DNA of 64,000 bases from Kitagawia praeruptora. Taxonomy: Eukaryota; Streptophyta; Magnoliopsida; Apiales; Apiaceae. Positions 35,240 through 47,006 of this stretch are shown piece by piece. A program made the translations under genes and the position numbers. The DNA is taken from contig CM075351.1 of assembly GCA_037693485.1 (NCBI GenBank), positions 65,746,001 to 65,810,000 of the forward strand, written 5' to 3'. The stretch's first letter is position 1; each line of letters opens with the position of its first letter. The notes beneath the pieces were generated by a model, which ran no database searches, had not been told where the DNA came from, and saw nothing but the letters and a program-made list of their open reading frames with translations.

Positions 35240-37427
35240 GATGTGATTTCATTGGTTGGTTAGTGGGGTTTGATTCCCAATGTTGTAGGTTGTAAAATGC
35301 AGTACTTAATTTTGCAAAATACTAGTAAAAAGTTAACATACTTTTTCATTCATTCTTTAACTTTTACTGTACATGGTAAATTAATTGTGATTTGTGAGGT
35401 GACTTTGCATCTCTCTCTGAACCATTTACACATGCAAATGACGAAATGAGTCATATAGGAAAATATAACTCACGGTAATCATCATTTCAAAAAGCTACAC
35501 GATAATCCATTTTAAGGTTTGGGGCTTGTGCTGCGTGTCATTTGTTAAACTTAATCATGACTGTTGTCCAATACTCCCTCCGTGTCTTTTTAACTTTCCC
35601 CTTTCAATTTTTGTTACTATTCATTATAAGCGATTGATTACTAATTTACGCACAATTTATAAGATAAAATATAGTCATGAGTGATCTTGTTGGATTCGTA
35701 TTTATGAGTACTTTAATACAGTGAAGTTTTTATATTTAGTACTAATACGAAATTCAAGATATTAACGATCAAAAGTGTGCGTTGGCAAACGTGTTTTTAA
35801 AAAGAGGAAACTTACTTTGCGATAAAATGTGTGTGTTACATGACAGAATTTGAAAAACCTTTATAAATAACTAAATATGTAGCATATGTGGAATATATTA
35901 TTGTGAAGTTTAAAAATTTTAATTTTCAAAAATTCTATATTAAATATAATAGGAGTGAATTTAACTGTGAAAATAATTTTCACTATACAAAAAAATTATC
36001 ATTAGCTTAAATTACCAATGTGTATATGCATTGATAATAGAACGGATTTAACATTAAATGCTTGTACGTAGCCCTACTACGATATTTATGAAGGCCAGTT
36101 CTATATTTAGGAATTTGTTTATTGATCTGTACAATATGACCTTGTCACTAAAATAGAAATGAATAAATGATTTAGTCATATACAATAAATGAACTTGTAA
36201 AATCATTCATGGACTCCATGCATGCATTACTTATTAATCCTCCGTGCATGCATGCATATGATGAAGGATTATCAACAATAAACAAAGATATTACTCCGTA
36301 AATTAGTATATATATACGTTCGTATGTATTATGCAATGGTATTCTCTTCCGTTGTCACAGTATTATATATTGTTTCATCATTAAGCAGGGGTCACATATA
36401 ATAAGTACATAACTGAATAAGCAACTATTAATATTATTTATGAACTAGTTTAAAATGAAATGTATATATAAAATAATACTATTTAAAAGTACTACTCGAT
36501 TCGAGTAGTACTTTTAAATAATATCAACTCTATTTTCATTTCTAAATTGCTGATCCTCTATCGTCTATAAGATAGACCTCAGCTAACGATCTACTCCTAT
36601 AAGGGAAGAACCTAGTGCATGTACGTGGAAAAATGCAATTCCTTTGTACCTTTCTCTTTATTTGTGTATTCCGAAAGTTTTGGTATGATTCGCTGTTCAA
36701 TTTAATCTTTAGTATTGTTGCTTCTTTTATGGAGTACATCAAATACAGTGCGAGTCATTTCACTTGTATATCCAACTTCTATATATTTCAAGAATATCTT
36801 TATGCAAACCGTGTCACTCAATATACTTGCTGCTTTTGTATGGGAATTGCACGTTTAGTGACTTACATCCTTAACTTTAGAAACGTCAATCCCAACTTAC
36901 GATTTTAAAAATTGGTATCTTCTTAAAGATACTACTCCTAGTACAGTAATTTTTTCTTTCAAATTGAAGCACGGTTAAATTATCTATTAACTATACTGTT
37001 AAATAGTAAAGAAGTTTTACTTTACATTGGGCCATTGTTTGGAGGAACTTTTTACGGAATATATAAGTTAAATTATTTTAAAATAAAGTTAGAGATTCCT
37101 AATTTTTTCCTGAAAAAAGTTAACTTTTTTTTTTACAATTTATAGAATCTTAAACATACATTAAATATTTATATTAAAAAAATTATCAAAATATGAAATA
37201 TTTACTCGAAAATATGTCGATAAGAATTTATTTTAAGGCACGCCAAACAGGGCCATTGTCAGGTAAAAATGTTAGAGGATATGCACCGGGCATCTTAAAA
37301 CATTGATTCAGCTATGTTTTTTATGGACCCAAAAAATATTCATATGCAGGCATGCAGCGCTGCCAAATCAAAGTCATCAATTATTGAAGTTCAGTTGATT
37401 CATTAACATGAACTTTGATTTTCAAAG
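35240..37427. other. intergenic, AT-rich
   Basis: There is a lone Stowaway-like end (TACTCCCTCCGTGTC near 35574) without its partner, a CATG-rich stretch at 36213-36260 (CATGCATGCAT), and the perfect hairpin at 36480-36520. Around 37029-37256 a faint MITE-like pair of ends (GGCCATTGTTTGG and CCAAACAGGGCC) is seen. A 97-codon open frame at 36615-36908 has no domain-like features. Confidence 0.35.
36480..36520. repeat. perfect 20 bp hairpin with one-base loop
   Basis: TATTTAAAAGTACTACTCGA is followed by one T and then its exact reverse complement. No transposon ends were found around it. In DNA it could extrude as a cruciform; in RNA it would be a short hairpin. Confidence 0.8.
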
Positions 37428-37793
37428 TGTTAGGGTCCGCCCGAATTCTCAATTAAGTTAATAATCTTATTATGAACAGAATTTTATTTTGTGATAATTG
37501 AGGTAATTCTTATTCTTGGTAGTAATATTAATTGTGGAAAGTTTTCTATCTAAGATAAGAAAAGATGGTAATTATCACAAATAGAATTGAAATAGAATAG
37601 AATTAAAATATTTGTGGTGCCTATAAATATAGATATTTGGAGGGGTTTTGATGCATTGCAAAAATTAGAGAGTTGTATAAGATACACAATAGAGAGCTAG
37701 CTTTTATGATCAAGGTAAGGTGATTGTATTCAAGAATGTTGAGTGAGGGAGCAATTCCAATCTTGTAATACATTCATATTTAGTCGATCAACA
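37428..37793 (+). mobile_element. LTR-like segment, possible solo LTR
   Basis: The segment begins TGTTAGGGTCC and ends near GTCGATCAACA, with a TATA-like CCTATAAATATAG at 37619. CAAAG precedes it (37423-37427) and overlaps its right end (37792-37796), so a target duplication is possible but the border is not clean. It abuts the Copia leader fragment at 37797-38040. Confidence 0.35.
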
Positions 37794-37796
37794 AAG

Positions 37797-38312
37797 TAGA
37801 GATCGAGAATACAAATCTACAGAGATTTTGTGTTGATTTCAGATAAGAATGACAAGAAGAAAAATCAGAAAACACCTGTAAAATGTGATCAAGACGCAAA
37901 AACTGGACAAAATGATGAAGAACACGATCGATCTGCTCTAACTGGAGATCAGCTTTAAAAAGCTGGAGAAGACAACAGACATCGACGGTGACAAGATCAA
38001 ACAGAAACAACACCGATCACTACCGTCGGCTCTGATACCATGAAAGTTTTATCTTATTGAATCAAGAAAATGTATTAAAATGAACAAAACTGTACATTCA
38101 TCATAATTAGCTCTCAATATTTACATACTCTCTATATCTGTATTTCTATCATTGCTAAAAACTAACTAACTCTATCTGAATCTTTCTATTTATATACAGA
38201 AATGTAATGCCAGCCTGTGCAGCCTTGGTCACCAGTTAGTTATTGCCACGTGGCAGAGTCTGTTAAATATATATGAGCCTGGTTTACTCAGGTATTAACT
38301 AATATAGATCAA
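37797..38312 (-). mobile_element. Copia fragment: 5' LTR, iMet PBS and leader
   Basis: On the minus strand an LTR-like stretch ends ATAAAACTTTCA at 38041 and is followed at once by TGGTATCAGAGCC (38040-38028), a canonical initiator tRNA-Met primer binding site. About 230 bp of leader sequence follow before the segment is cut by the LTR-like block at 37428-37793. The LTR has a TATATAAATAG box near 38200. Its start is uncertain (around 38290-38312). No pol sequence remains. Confidence 0.55.
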
Positions 38313-38656
38313 TAAATTTTACACTTTAATCGAAAGTGAAATTTAACTAATTAAGATAGCAATATTAAAGATATATTGAATGGTGAGACTATTTACAGAA
38401 TGTTGAACAGATTATATATTACAAATTTACAGCACTATGTTTACTACTAGCATTGTTATTATCAGAAACATTCTCCCTAGTGTTGTTACCCATGGCCTAA
38501 TGCGGGTTTTGGCCTATGACTAGAAAACTCTCTCATGAAAATTATAAATGATTCTATTTCACAGAGGCATAACGAAGTAAACAAACTCCATTACCTTGTG
38601 CTATAAACTCTACCATTCTACATGATGAAATCACTTTCTTGAGAGGCATCGAATGT
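38313..38656. other. intergenic
   Basis: AT-rich; I see no gene, RNA or bounded repeat. Confidence 0.4.
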
Positions 38657-39840
38657 TCAAGAACTCTCTTCTAGACACTGCAAACTGATCCTCTTTGCAG
38701 CGTTTAATGAGCAATCTCTGTCGGCATCTGCAGGAGATTGCACATATTCATCCAATGCCCGCGACAATATTGCAGCAAACAGCAAGTCTTGGCTGTGCCA
38801 TCCATTCTTCCTAAGTTGATGTTGTTTGGGAATATGTGGGTGTGAGGAACTGTCACTGCATGCAAACTGCATGGCCTCTGGTTGCTTACTTGGGGACATA
38901 AACCAGATCCTCCACTGCATCAAAAAAACAAGATAGTTTTCTGTATTTTTCCTAAGCGAAGTGTAACTTAAGTATTTGGGAATCAAATCTTTTTAGATTA
39001 TTAATACCAGTAAAAATTGCTTTGGCACAGTAAGAACATTACTTTGATGATGGGGAAAAAGGATCAAAGACATATCTTGATGGTTGTCAAAGATAAGACT
39101 TCCTCACAATGTCTGACTAAGAAGCAAAAGTTGGAAGAACTATGACCATAGAGTTAAATAATACTCCATTTGTGCCCTTTTAGTAAGAAAATTTTACGCA
39201 TATAACATAAATTTATCTTCCACATTCTCTTTCGATTCATGCACAAATTGGATTAATTTAATGTTTATGTGTAGAATAGTCAACAGTTGAATAAGAAGTA
39301 AAAAGGGTAAAATTGAAAAAATGTCAATTAATTTATATATTAAAAGTAGAGATAGACGACTAACAAGGGACAATTTTTATATTATTAATTTTTTTTCTTG
39401 CAAAAGAGACCAGTAATTGGGACGGCGAGAGTAATTGATAGCAGCAGAACCTTGGTAATGCACTTGATTTAAAAGAAGTAAAGTTTTGTTGCACCTTGGT
39501 AATGCACTTGATTTACAAGAAGTGAAAGTTTTTGATCAAGTTGAGAATTAGATCACTAAAATATTAAACAATTATCACCTGCTTTTGTGACTATACCAGT
39601 TGAGTTGCCGCCCATCCCTGGCTTCCATTGCTAGTATACCAGAAACAAAGGGACCAGAACAAGTAGAGTAACTTCATCATAATTGTATGCAACTTCCAAA
39701 ATTTTATTGCTGATATAAAGGTAAGAAAAAATGCCAATAAACACAATTCATTATATGCTTGCATCAAATTATACCTAATACAGTCACCAGGTCCACAAGA
39801 CATTATCTTCTTAATATTGGAGCTACCATCAACAACTATG
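38657..39840 (-). pseudogene. exon-like pieces of an unidentified gene
   Basis: On the minus strand three blocks have splice signals. Block 1 (about 39836-39780) contains VDGSSNIKKIMSCGPGDC and ends before GTATAA. Block 2 (about 39639-39588) follows a TACTAG acceptor, contains WKPGMGGNSTGIVTKA and ends before GTGATA. Block 3 (38916-38657) follows TTGATGCAG and is open to a stop, with WHSQDLLFAAILSRALDEYV and a C-terminal CLEES. A further block at 40262-40163 (HFELPSWISERSSKIL, then a donor GTAGGC) may belong upstream but its phase does not fit without a stop. I do not recognise the protein. A decayed gene, or a gene whose exons I mis-bounded, are both possible. A degenerate MITE lies in the putative intron. 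Confidence 0.3.
39164..39431. mobile_element. degenerate Stowaway-type MITE
   Basis: Ends CTCCATTTGTGCCCTTTTAGTA and CCAGTAATTGGGACGGCGAGAG, each next to TA, resemble mutated Stowaway terminal repeats. The spacing of 268 bp is typical. Confidence 0.5.
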
Positions 39841-41022
39841 TGCAGTCATACCCTGGATATCAAATACCAAAACCCGATCAGCATATTTGCTAATTTAAGC
39901 AATTATCATCTTCTGCAAAACAACCGCACTATTACGACTAGTAACCTACGCACTCCACAATATGACAGATCTTAAGATACTAAACTGTGGTAGTTTCAAA
40001 TGTCAATAGGAGTCGATGATTAATACACCATGGTGGTTTTGGTACTAGACACAAAATTCTAAGTTTAGACAAATTGAAAAAGCTTAAACTGTATTTTGAA
40101 GTCTGCTATGGAAGTTACTTCTGTTCCAGACTGAGCGAAATATACATAAAATGGATGCCTACCTGAGTATCATCAGAAATTCCATCACCCACGGCAATTG
40201 ACCATCGACATTCACAAGAATCTTGCTACTGCGTTCACTTATCCATGATGGAAGCTCAAAGTGCTAGATCTCATGTCAAGACACACAAAATTGTCAGAGA
40301 AGTTGCTTTCTTCATGTCCATAAAAAGTGCATTGTCTTTATTTTTCAATATTGCTAACTACAAAAATTAAATACTCGCACAAACATGTATATGATTGATG
40401 CCACTGACTTTTTATTTCCAAAAAAAAAAAGCGAAGAAAAGAGAATTAGCCAGTACATTGGAAATTTGATTTTTATTAGTGCAAAAACGGACTGTTTTGC
40501 GGTAATACATCATATTAGTAATTGGCTTGAAAGTAGACAAAAGGTGTGATATTTTCCGAATGCCTACAATTTAAGTGCAGCTGTGTAAGGACAAATGTCT
40601 GATACTTTTGCTTTAGTCTTTCAACTAGTGGTCCTGAGCATTGACATTAATTGATCAAAATGTGTTTCCCGTGGATTCTTTTTGTAGCTTATTGCAATCA
40701 GAACTCAGCAACTATTCAAAACAGCATCCACCTTAAGTTCCTCTTTGAGCATTCTCACATGATCATTTGAGTGAAATATAGTACATATGATCGCGCCAGT
40801 AAACACATAATATTATATATTGCTTTACAAAGAAAGTGAAATTTGAAGATAGATGAATATTTCACTGGTACCTGTTGTTTTGTGTTGGTGCAGAAAACTA
40901 ATCCTTTCTAACATTCCCATGCATTAGACACAAAATTGGATGCATGATAATAAGTCTCTAGATGAGAAGCACAAGACTTTTAAAATTGTCTGCGATATCT
41001 AATCTGCAGGGTCCAGGCTGAT
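39841..41022. other. intergenic, mostly featureless
   Basis: Apart from the exon-like block at 40163-40262, there is no coding pattern. This interval contains the 3' flank of the minus-strand PPR gene; no clear polyadenylation signal stands out. Confidence 0.35.
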
Positions 41023-43023
41023 TTATAAATGACTCCTAGTTTCAATTAAACTATTACCTATATCCATTCTCATCTTCCTTGCTACTGCAACCTCTCTAAT
41101 ATGTGATGAAGTTTCAAATTCCCCTATTTCAGCGTAAAAGTTGGAAACTTGCAACCATATTTCAGGATCCTCAGGCTCAAGGTCCATCAGTATATTTGTT
41201 ACTCTCCTACCAACATCCTCATTTTGGTGGATCCTACAACTCCTCAACAGCGAACTCCAAAGCACAGAATCATCCTTTCTTGGTGCTTGTTTGAGAAGCT
41301 CTTCTGCATCTTCCAGCAACCCTGCACGTCCAAACAAATCCACCATACATGAATAATGTTTTCGGTCCGGATGTATTTCATAAACAGTCTTCATTAAATC
41401 AAACGCCATTTTTCCCTCTTCAACAAGTCCTGAATGGTTGCATCCATTTAATACGCACAAAAACGTAACTTTATCAGGTCTCACACTCTTTTCGGTCATT
41501 TTTTTAAGCATGTCAAGCCCTTGCATTCCCATTCCATTCCTCGCATATGCATTAATAATTGATGTGAATGATACGACATTTACTGAGGGAAGTTCTTCAA
41601 AAATCTGGTGCGAGTGTTTAACATGGCCGGATCTTGAATATGCGTCGATTAAAGAGCAGGAAACTGCCGAGTCAGATACAAACCCTGATTTTATCACACA
41701 ACAATGCAGCATTGTGCAGCCTATAAGGCTACCACAACTGGAAATCGACATTGCTTTGAGTGTCGTAGATACACTAACCTCATCAAATCCGATTCCTTTG
41801 GCAAGCAATATAGCAAACAACTCAACAATGTCCTCGACCATGTCATACTGCAACAGAGATGTCATCATTGAGTTACAAGATTCAAGACAAATTTCAAGAT
41901 CTCCTTGAAATATAGACACTGAACTCTCAATCTCGCCACATTTCCCATACATATCAATTAAAGCGGATTGCACATAAGCACTACCAACATCAGACCCTGT
42001 TTTGATGACAAAACCATGTATCTGACTCCCTAATATAAGATTATTCTCCTCACGACATAGAGTCAACAATCCCACAAAAGAACGCACTGATGGCTTCTTC
42101 CCCCAAAATTGCATTTTACTGAAGTGTTCAAAAGCTTCAAATGAGACACCACTATTTGCATATACAGAAACCATTGAATTCCATGAAATCACATCCTCGG
42201 TGGGAATAGCTTCAAATGCTTTCTCAGCATCATTCAAACATCCGCAAGCAGAATAAAAATCAACTAAAGCATTCGCAACAAATATATTCACCTCACACCA
42301 TCCACTCTTCACCACATAACAATGCAACTGTCTTCCTTCCTTTACAAACTCCTCATTTGCACACCCTCGAATCATATAGCAAAACGTAAGCGCATTACCC
42401 ATTACACCCTCCTCTTTCATACTACTAAAAACTTGAAACAACTCACTTGATCGACCCGAATCACAACACCCGCGCAAAACCAAATTCCACACACCCAAGC
42501 TCCTCTCATGCAAACCACTAAACAATCTAAAACCTACATCAAAAAAACCCATACACATATAAAGATCAATCACTGCACTACAAACATAAACATTCAAACT
42601 AAACCCAAGAACAATTGCCCTCGAATAAACCTCGAGCCCTTGTCGATACCCCCCTGCATTACAACACATACTCAACACAGATGAAAAAGTACTTGAACTT
42701 TCACAAAACCCCTCAAAAACCATTTGTTTATACAACAAAAGACCTTCCCTAAAAAACCCACGTTTATTATACCCAGATATCATTGTATTCCATGTTACAA
42801 CATCTCTCACACGCATTTCATCAAACAGTTGGTGTGCATAGCTTAAAGATCCAAACTTTACTTGATAACTAATTTCTTTGTTATATGAATATATAGTGTC
42901 TCTATTATTGGGTTGAATGTATGTATCTAATTGTAATGAAGTGAGTCGCATTGTCATGGGTTCGTTTTTCCATGCAAGAGTTGTTATAGCCCTGGTGCAA
43001 CTTACGATCGTTTTGCTTTTCAT
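41023..43023 (-). CDS. PLS-class pentatricopeptide repeat protein, E type
   Basis: A single uninterrupted frame of 666 residues, without introns, as is usual for plant PPR genes. It contains tandem 31-36 residue motifs of P, L and S type, for example DVVTWNTMISGYNKRG near residue 75, EDVISWNSMVSVYANSG near 278, and VVSFTSIINAYARNGMG near 485, followed by YSCMVDLFGRAGLLEDAEEL near 560 and an E-domain-like end with VLWSSLLRSCRIHQNEDVG. There is no DYW deaminase tail. Such proteins bind organellar RNA in mitochondria or chloroplasts, often as site-recognition factors for C-to-U editing, with the deaminase provided in trans. The N-terminus is basic with S, T and R but is short, so targeting is uncertain. 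The start codon chosen is the first ATG; an alternative at residue 23 (MTMRLTSLQ) is possible. No premature stop is seen. Confidence 0.92.
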   Translation of the reverse strand: MKSKTIVSCTRAITTLAWKNEPMTMRLTSLQLDTYIQPNNRDTIYSYNKEISYQVKFGSLSYAHQLFDEMRVRDVVTWNTMISGYNKRGFFREGLLLYKQMVFEGFCESSSTFSSVLSMCCNAGGYRQGLEVYSRAIVLGFSLNVYVCSAVIDLYMCMGFFDVGFRLFSGLHERSLGVWNLVLRGCCDSGRSSELFQVFSSMKEEGVMGNALTFCYMIRGCANEEFVKEGRQLHCYVVKSGWCEVNIFVANALVDFYSACGCLNDAEKAFEAIPTEDVISWNSMVSVYANSGVSFEAFEHFSKMQFWGKKPSVRSFVGLLTLCREENNLILGSQIHGFVIKTGSDVGSAYVQSALIDMYGKCGEIESSVSIFQGDLEICLESCNSMMTSLLQYDMVEDIVELFAILLAKGIGFDEVSVSTTLKAMSISSCGSLIGCTMLHCCVIKSGFVSDSAVSCSLIDAYSRSGHVKHSHQIFEELPSVNVVSFTSIINAYARNGMGMQGLDMLKKMTEKSVRPDKVTFLCVLNGCNHSGLVEEGKMAFDLMKTVYEIHPDRKHYSCMVDLFGRAGLLEDAEELLKQAPRKDDSVLWSSLLRSCRIHQNEDVGRRVTNILMDLEPEDPEIWLQVSNFYAEIGEFETSSHIREVAVARKMRMDIGNSLIETRSHL

Positions 43024-43668
43024 AATTCATCCAGGAAGCTCTGAATATTCCTCTGCTTTTATACTACAAACTCATGACACGCATTTTATTACATCGCATT
43101 ACTTCTCCATTTTAGCCCTTTTTGTACGTAATTTAAGCTTATATACTGTGTAATAAAGATGTTTGTTCTCTTTAATCACTTTAAAATTTTAAAATTACTC
43201 ATTTGTTTCATTTTAATACTGGCTTGCAATATTAACTAGTTTTGAAAGTAGTTAAAATTGTTTTTGTTACAATAATTTTTGTAAATTAAAACTATAAATA
43301 GATATTACATGATAATTTAGTTGATTTTCTTTTTTGCACGTAATTCTTAATTTTAAAATTTTTAATTTAGTTTCAAGCATCCGCTACTCAAAGATTTTTT
43401 TTCCCATTTTCAAATATGTTTTCAATATGATAGTACAGTATGAAGTAGCACTCTATGCTCACAGAGATTTTTTTTCTCCATTTTCAGTTGTGTTTTCAAT
43501 ATGATCGTGCAATATGAACTTGTTGATTTATAAATTAGAGGTTACATGCCAACAATTCAGCTTACCAACAGGAATATGAACAAAATTCTTATTCAAATCA
43601 TAAAGCATGAACATGTTGATTTACAGGTCCAATGACAACAGACATGAATTTATTTTCAGTTTATGATA
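43024..43668. other. intergenic, PPR promoter side and peptidase 3' flank
   Basis: AT-rich spacer between the PPR start and the peptidase stop. Two diverged copies of a TTTTTTTCYCATTTTCAA...TGTTTTCAATATGAT phrase occur at about 43396-43435 and 43468-43505. No gene is seen. Confidence 0.4.
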
Positions 43669-45161
43669 TCAAAATGTTGATGCAATAGCCTCCAGAAGAG
43701 CTGCTACAAAGTCCATTTGAGTTTCTTCCTTAATTTTCGAGAAAAGAGGAACATGGACGAAAAGGGATTTGTGACCTTTCTGTTCTGCAAACCGCAGAGA
43801 GTGATAGTATACGTAATTGCAAACGTAACGACCTGCATCCTTGGACATTGTAACAGCGTAGCCCTCCTTCTTCAAGATATCTAGGATTGCCTCAACAGAG
43901 CAACAAGTCTTCAGCAAAGGAAGAGGAAATATTAGTACCAACAAAGATTTTAGTCCATGCACATTCTAACACAGTAACACTGGCCGGCTTAAGGTTACAA
44001 TGATAAAGGGAGGATATTAAAGGCCAATTTTGAAGTTGATTTGCTAGTGTACCAGGTTCATAACAACAGTTTACAGAATTTTCTTACGCGAGATCTTGAT
44101 CTTTAGAAAGGCTACAATCATTCACAATGGTGGTATAAGGACCACTATTGCTTCATATGTGTGTTTTCAGTTTAGGTAATAAAGAGTGGTTGAAATTCAA
44201 ATTTCCGTTCGCTAGCTTAAGTGTTCACTCTCTCTTCTCTCTGAAATGGGAATTGTTATCTCAGCTTTAACTCAGAATTAGTTCATGCTGAAGTTCTCTA
44301 GCAATTGAGACAATGTTAACATTACCTCTCTTGTTCGACCGATTCCTCCATCAGCAAGGACTATAGGCAGTTGCTGCATAAAACATCAAAATTTTACCAA
44401 AATGGCAGTTTAATAATAAAGTTAGTGGACTGGTGTACTGGAGCATATCTACCTGAGGTTGCCAACCCAGCTCATCAGGACAACGGAAAGTAGCTTCATT
44501 CACTGCCTGCTGCTCAATAGCAAACTTCATTGATGCACTATTCACCCCTAAGTGAAGCTTTAACAGAATCGTCGGTAAACGATTATTAGGGAAAAATAAA
44601 AGAACTTGGAATCTTCAAAATTTTCACTTAGCAAACATTAAGAAAATACCATCTGAAATAGACTGTCTAAGAAAGAATGGTTCTTACACTAAACTACTAG
44701 TTATCCGAAACATAGCACCTAGATTCAGAAAGTCCTCCAAAAAGAATACCAGAACGGAAGCAAAACATAGCTCGTACCGTCGTACGTTTTAAACATGAGA
44801 CCGATGAATATCGATCTAATAATCATTTTAGCTTCACCAAAATAATTTCTAGTTCAAGATTATATCTTCATTCAAAGAGCAAAGATTAAGAAAAACATAC
44901 CCATACAACTTGTTCATTGTTGGAATCATTCTCTCCTGCTATACCTGATTCCATGACTTTGTAAAGCATAGCAAGTGCACCATCTCCGGCAGTCTCAAGA
45001 ATTGCACAGCTCCCTAAAGTAACACCAGGTGGAAGACCTCTTTTCTCAACATAATTTTTCAGATTACTGACAATAGTCTCAGTAGGATTCTGTGCAACCC
45101 CTTGAAATTTCTTGAATCCTGTCACATGGATGGTCACCCGTTTTGGTGCTTCAGATCCCAT
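43669..45161 (-). CDS. pyroglutamyl-peptidase I-like protein (peptidase C15)
   Basis: Four exons on the minus strand give a 217-residue protein: 45161-44901, 44557-44453, 44373-44326 and 43908-43669, each with GT-AG borders and phase 0 joins. The family removes N-terminal pyroglutamate from peptides; the cytosolic plant proteins are about this length. Exon 1 starts MGSEAPKRVTIHVTGFKKFQG, the usual N-terminal fold marker. The catalytic cysteine is in GRYVCNYVYYHS and the catalytic histidine in FVHVPLF; the acidic residue probably lies in IEQQAVNEATF. All key residues seem intact. The gene is oriented like its neighbours. A non-coding first exon may end at 46035 (CAGAATTTGAG before GTAATA), with the ATG in a later exon; this is only suggested by splice-like sequence. 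Confidence 0.9.
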
Positions 45162-47006
45162 TTTTTACTTACCCACACAAAGAAGATCGCTAATTTGATG
45201 ATCAATATCACTAGACGTATCGGTGCAAACCAAGTTTAAATATAGCGCACAACAAACCCTGCAGATAGCTATCACTGTTATAACTACCAACATATTACAT
45301 TCACTGTTGCCACATTATATCGACCATGTCAATCATTTCGAATAGCGCAAAAAGAAAACTTCTATATCTGCATCATTGAGCATATTCCATTTTTTGCACT
45401 AGAAATCCCCCTCATATAACTCAAAATATATAATTTAAAAAATATCTAGTTTCTGAATTTTGTATGCGCTGTTTACTTAAAGATACAGGGTCTACACAAG
45501 AGTTGGCAACTTAACATGGTATCATACTATCGAATTCGAACCTTGGTACCCTTAGATTCTCAAAATTTTAATCCGAGCACTAAGTTCAAATATTGTACAA
45601 AAGCCAGGCTCCCATTGATCCACCCTCCCCAAGATATGGGGTTCCGCAAAGGAGGGTTAAAGACTAATGATCCAAGTGATCCAACTAAACCTTCATCCTA
45701 AGTTCCTAACACTTTAAAGTTACTTGCTTTTCCTCAGTACAAAAGAAAAAAATCCAATCTTGAATAGGATTTGAGGTATCAAAGCTTTTCTTGTTCCTTA
45801 TTTTTCCTCAGCCAGTCCACATGGAATTTATATACCATGATCCCAAGTTAGTGATACAAGATACACATAAACAAGCAACAAAGATAACATGAAAACTTAA
45901 AAATGAGCTATACAAACACATAAAAAGGGCTTTATTAACCTTAAAGAAGTAACCCTATGTCAAGAACATCAAGACAATCTACGAATACAGTAATATATTG
46001 TGATCATATATTTAGAAGTGAAAACATTATTACCTCAAATTCTGCTCTCTCTCTCTCTGGAATACTTGCCTTGTTCAGAAGAGAGATTGGGACAGAGTAG
46101 ATAAAAAGGTTGTATAAGAACATGTTTTGCGTTCATGTTTTTTTGTTTTTGCATGACTTCAATTATTGTATTATTACTAATAGACTGGGGACTGATTTTT
46201 GACAGGCCAAGCGCATTATACATTTGAGTGAAAGCTCTTTTCCTACGAAAGTGAAATTTAGTGATAATAAAGTTCAGTAACTTACCGTATAAAGGCATAA
46301 AGCTAGCTGGGAATGCATTATTTACTACTGTTAAAGAAGACGTTTTCTTCTAAAATAGTATAGTATTTTAAAAATACACGCTCATGTATCCTTTGTAAAT
46401 TTTAATGATGGCTTAATTGAGTTAAGTACGCAACTGTTAGTAGCATTTTGTCCTTTTGTTTATCTGTAATTCTGTATTCTGTCATGGGTGTGAAGTTTTT
46501 ATTTTTTGCCGACGTTGTAGTCCACCGTATATTCATTCTATGGATTTGCATGGATCCTTGAATTGCATAGGGCCGAGGTTGCCTATTAGTACTCTCTTCT
46601 TGATTGAATTGTAAACAAGGTCGATAGCTGGCTAAAATAAAAGAATTGTATGATGCTTTTATCGGTCTTAACGTGTGGATAATACTAGACACATTGGACG
46701 GTGGCGGCGAATGACAATTGACACATAAGAAAAGATGAAGAAAAAAAAATATGTACCCACTAGGCAGACAGATCACAGATGCAAAGATAAAACTTGTCAC
46801 TTGTCAGATCAGTCTGAAAGATTTAAATAAAATAGGCATAAATATTTACAGCTTCTAAGTGCTTTCAGCATAACACTAATCATCTAAAAGATCAAGGAGT
46901 AGATCAGATCAGACTATATGGTAACAGTGATGGTATTCGAAAAATGCACCAGGTCAATTGCTACTTTGTCATTTCTAACTTCAAGTTTACAACATTTGAT
47001 CTGCAG
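45162..47006. other. intergenic, upstream region of the peptidase gene
   Basis: A CT repeat (46041-46060), which on the minus strand is GA-rich, probably belongs to a 5' UTR exon of the peptidase gene. A 132-codon minus-strand open frame at 46402-46800 lacks domain features and is not called. At 45510-45720 the sequence has plus-strand phrases such as GGTATCATACTATC without a matching LTR. Otherwise nothing recognisable. Confidence 0.35.

Noticed and set aside
36615..36908. 97-residue open frame rich in F, Y and C
   Set aside because: No start context, domain or neighbour supports it; composition follows the AT-rich DNA.
37029..37256. MITE with ends GGCCATTGTTTGG and CCAAACAGGGCC
   Set aside because: Ends are suggestive but there is no clear target duplication and the arms align poorly, so no separate feature is listed.
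38028..38040. tRNA-like GGCTCTGATACCA string
   Set aside because: It is the complement of a Copia primer binding site next to an LTR, not part of a tRNA gene.
41438..41908. 156-residue plus-strand open frame
   Set aside because: It is antisense to the PPR gene and exists because of PPR codon composition.
46402..46800. 132-residue minus-strand open frame
   Set aside because: No recognisable motif, AT-rich composition, in the upstream region of the peptidase gene; chance open frame is more likely.
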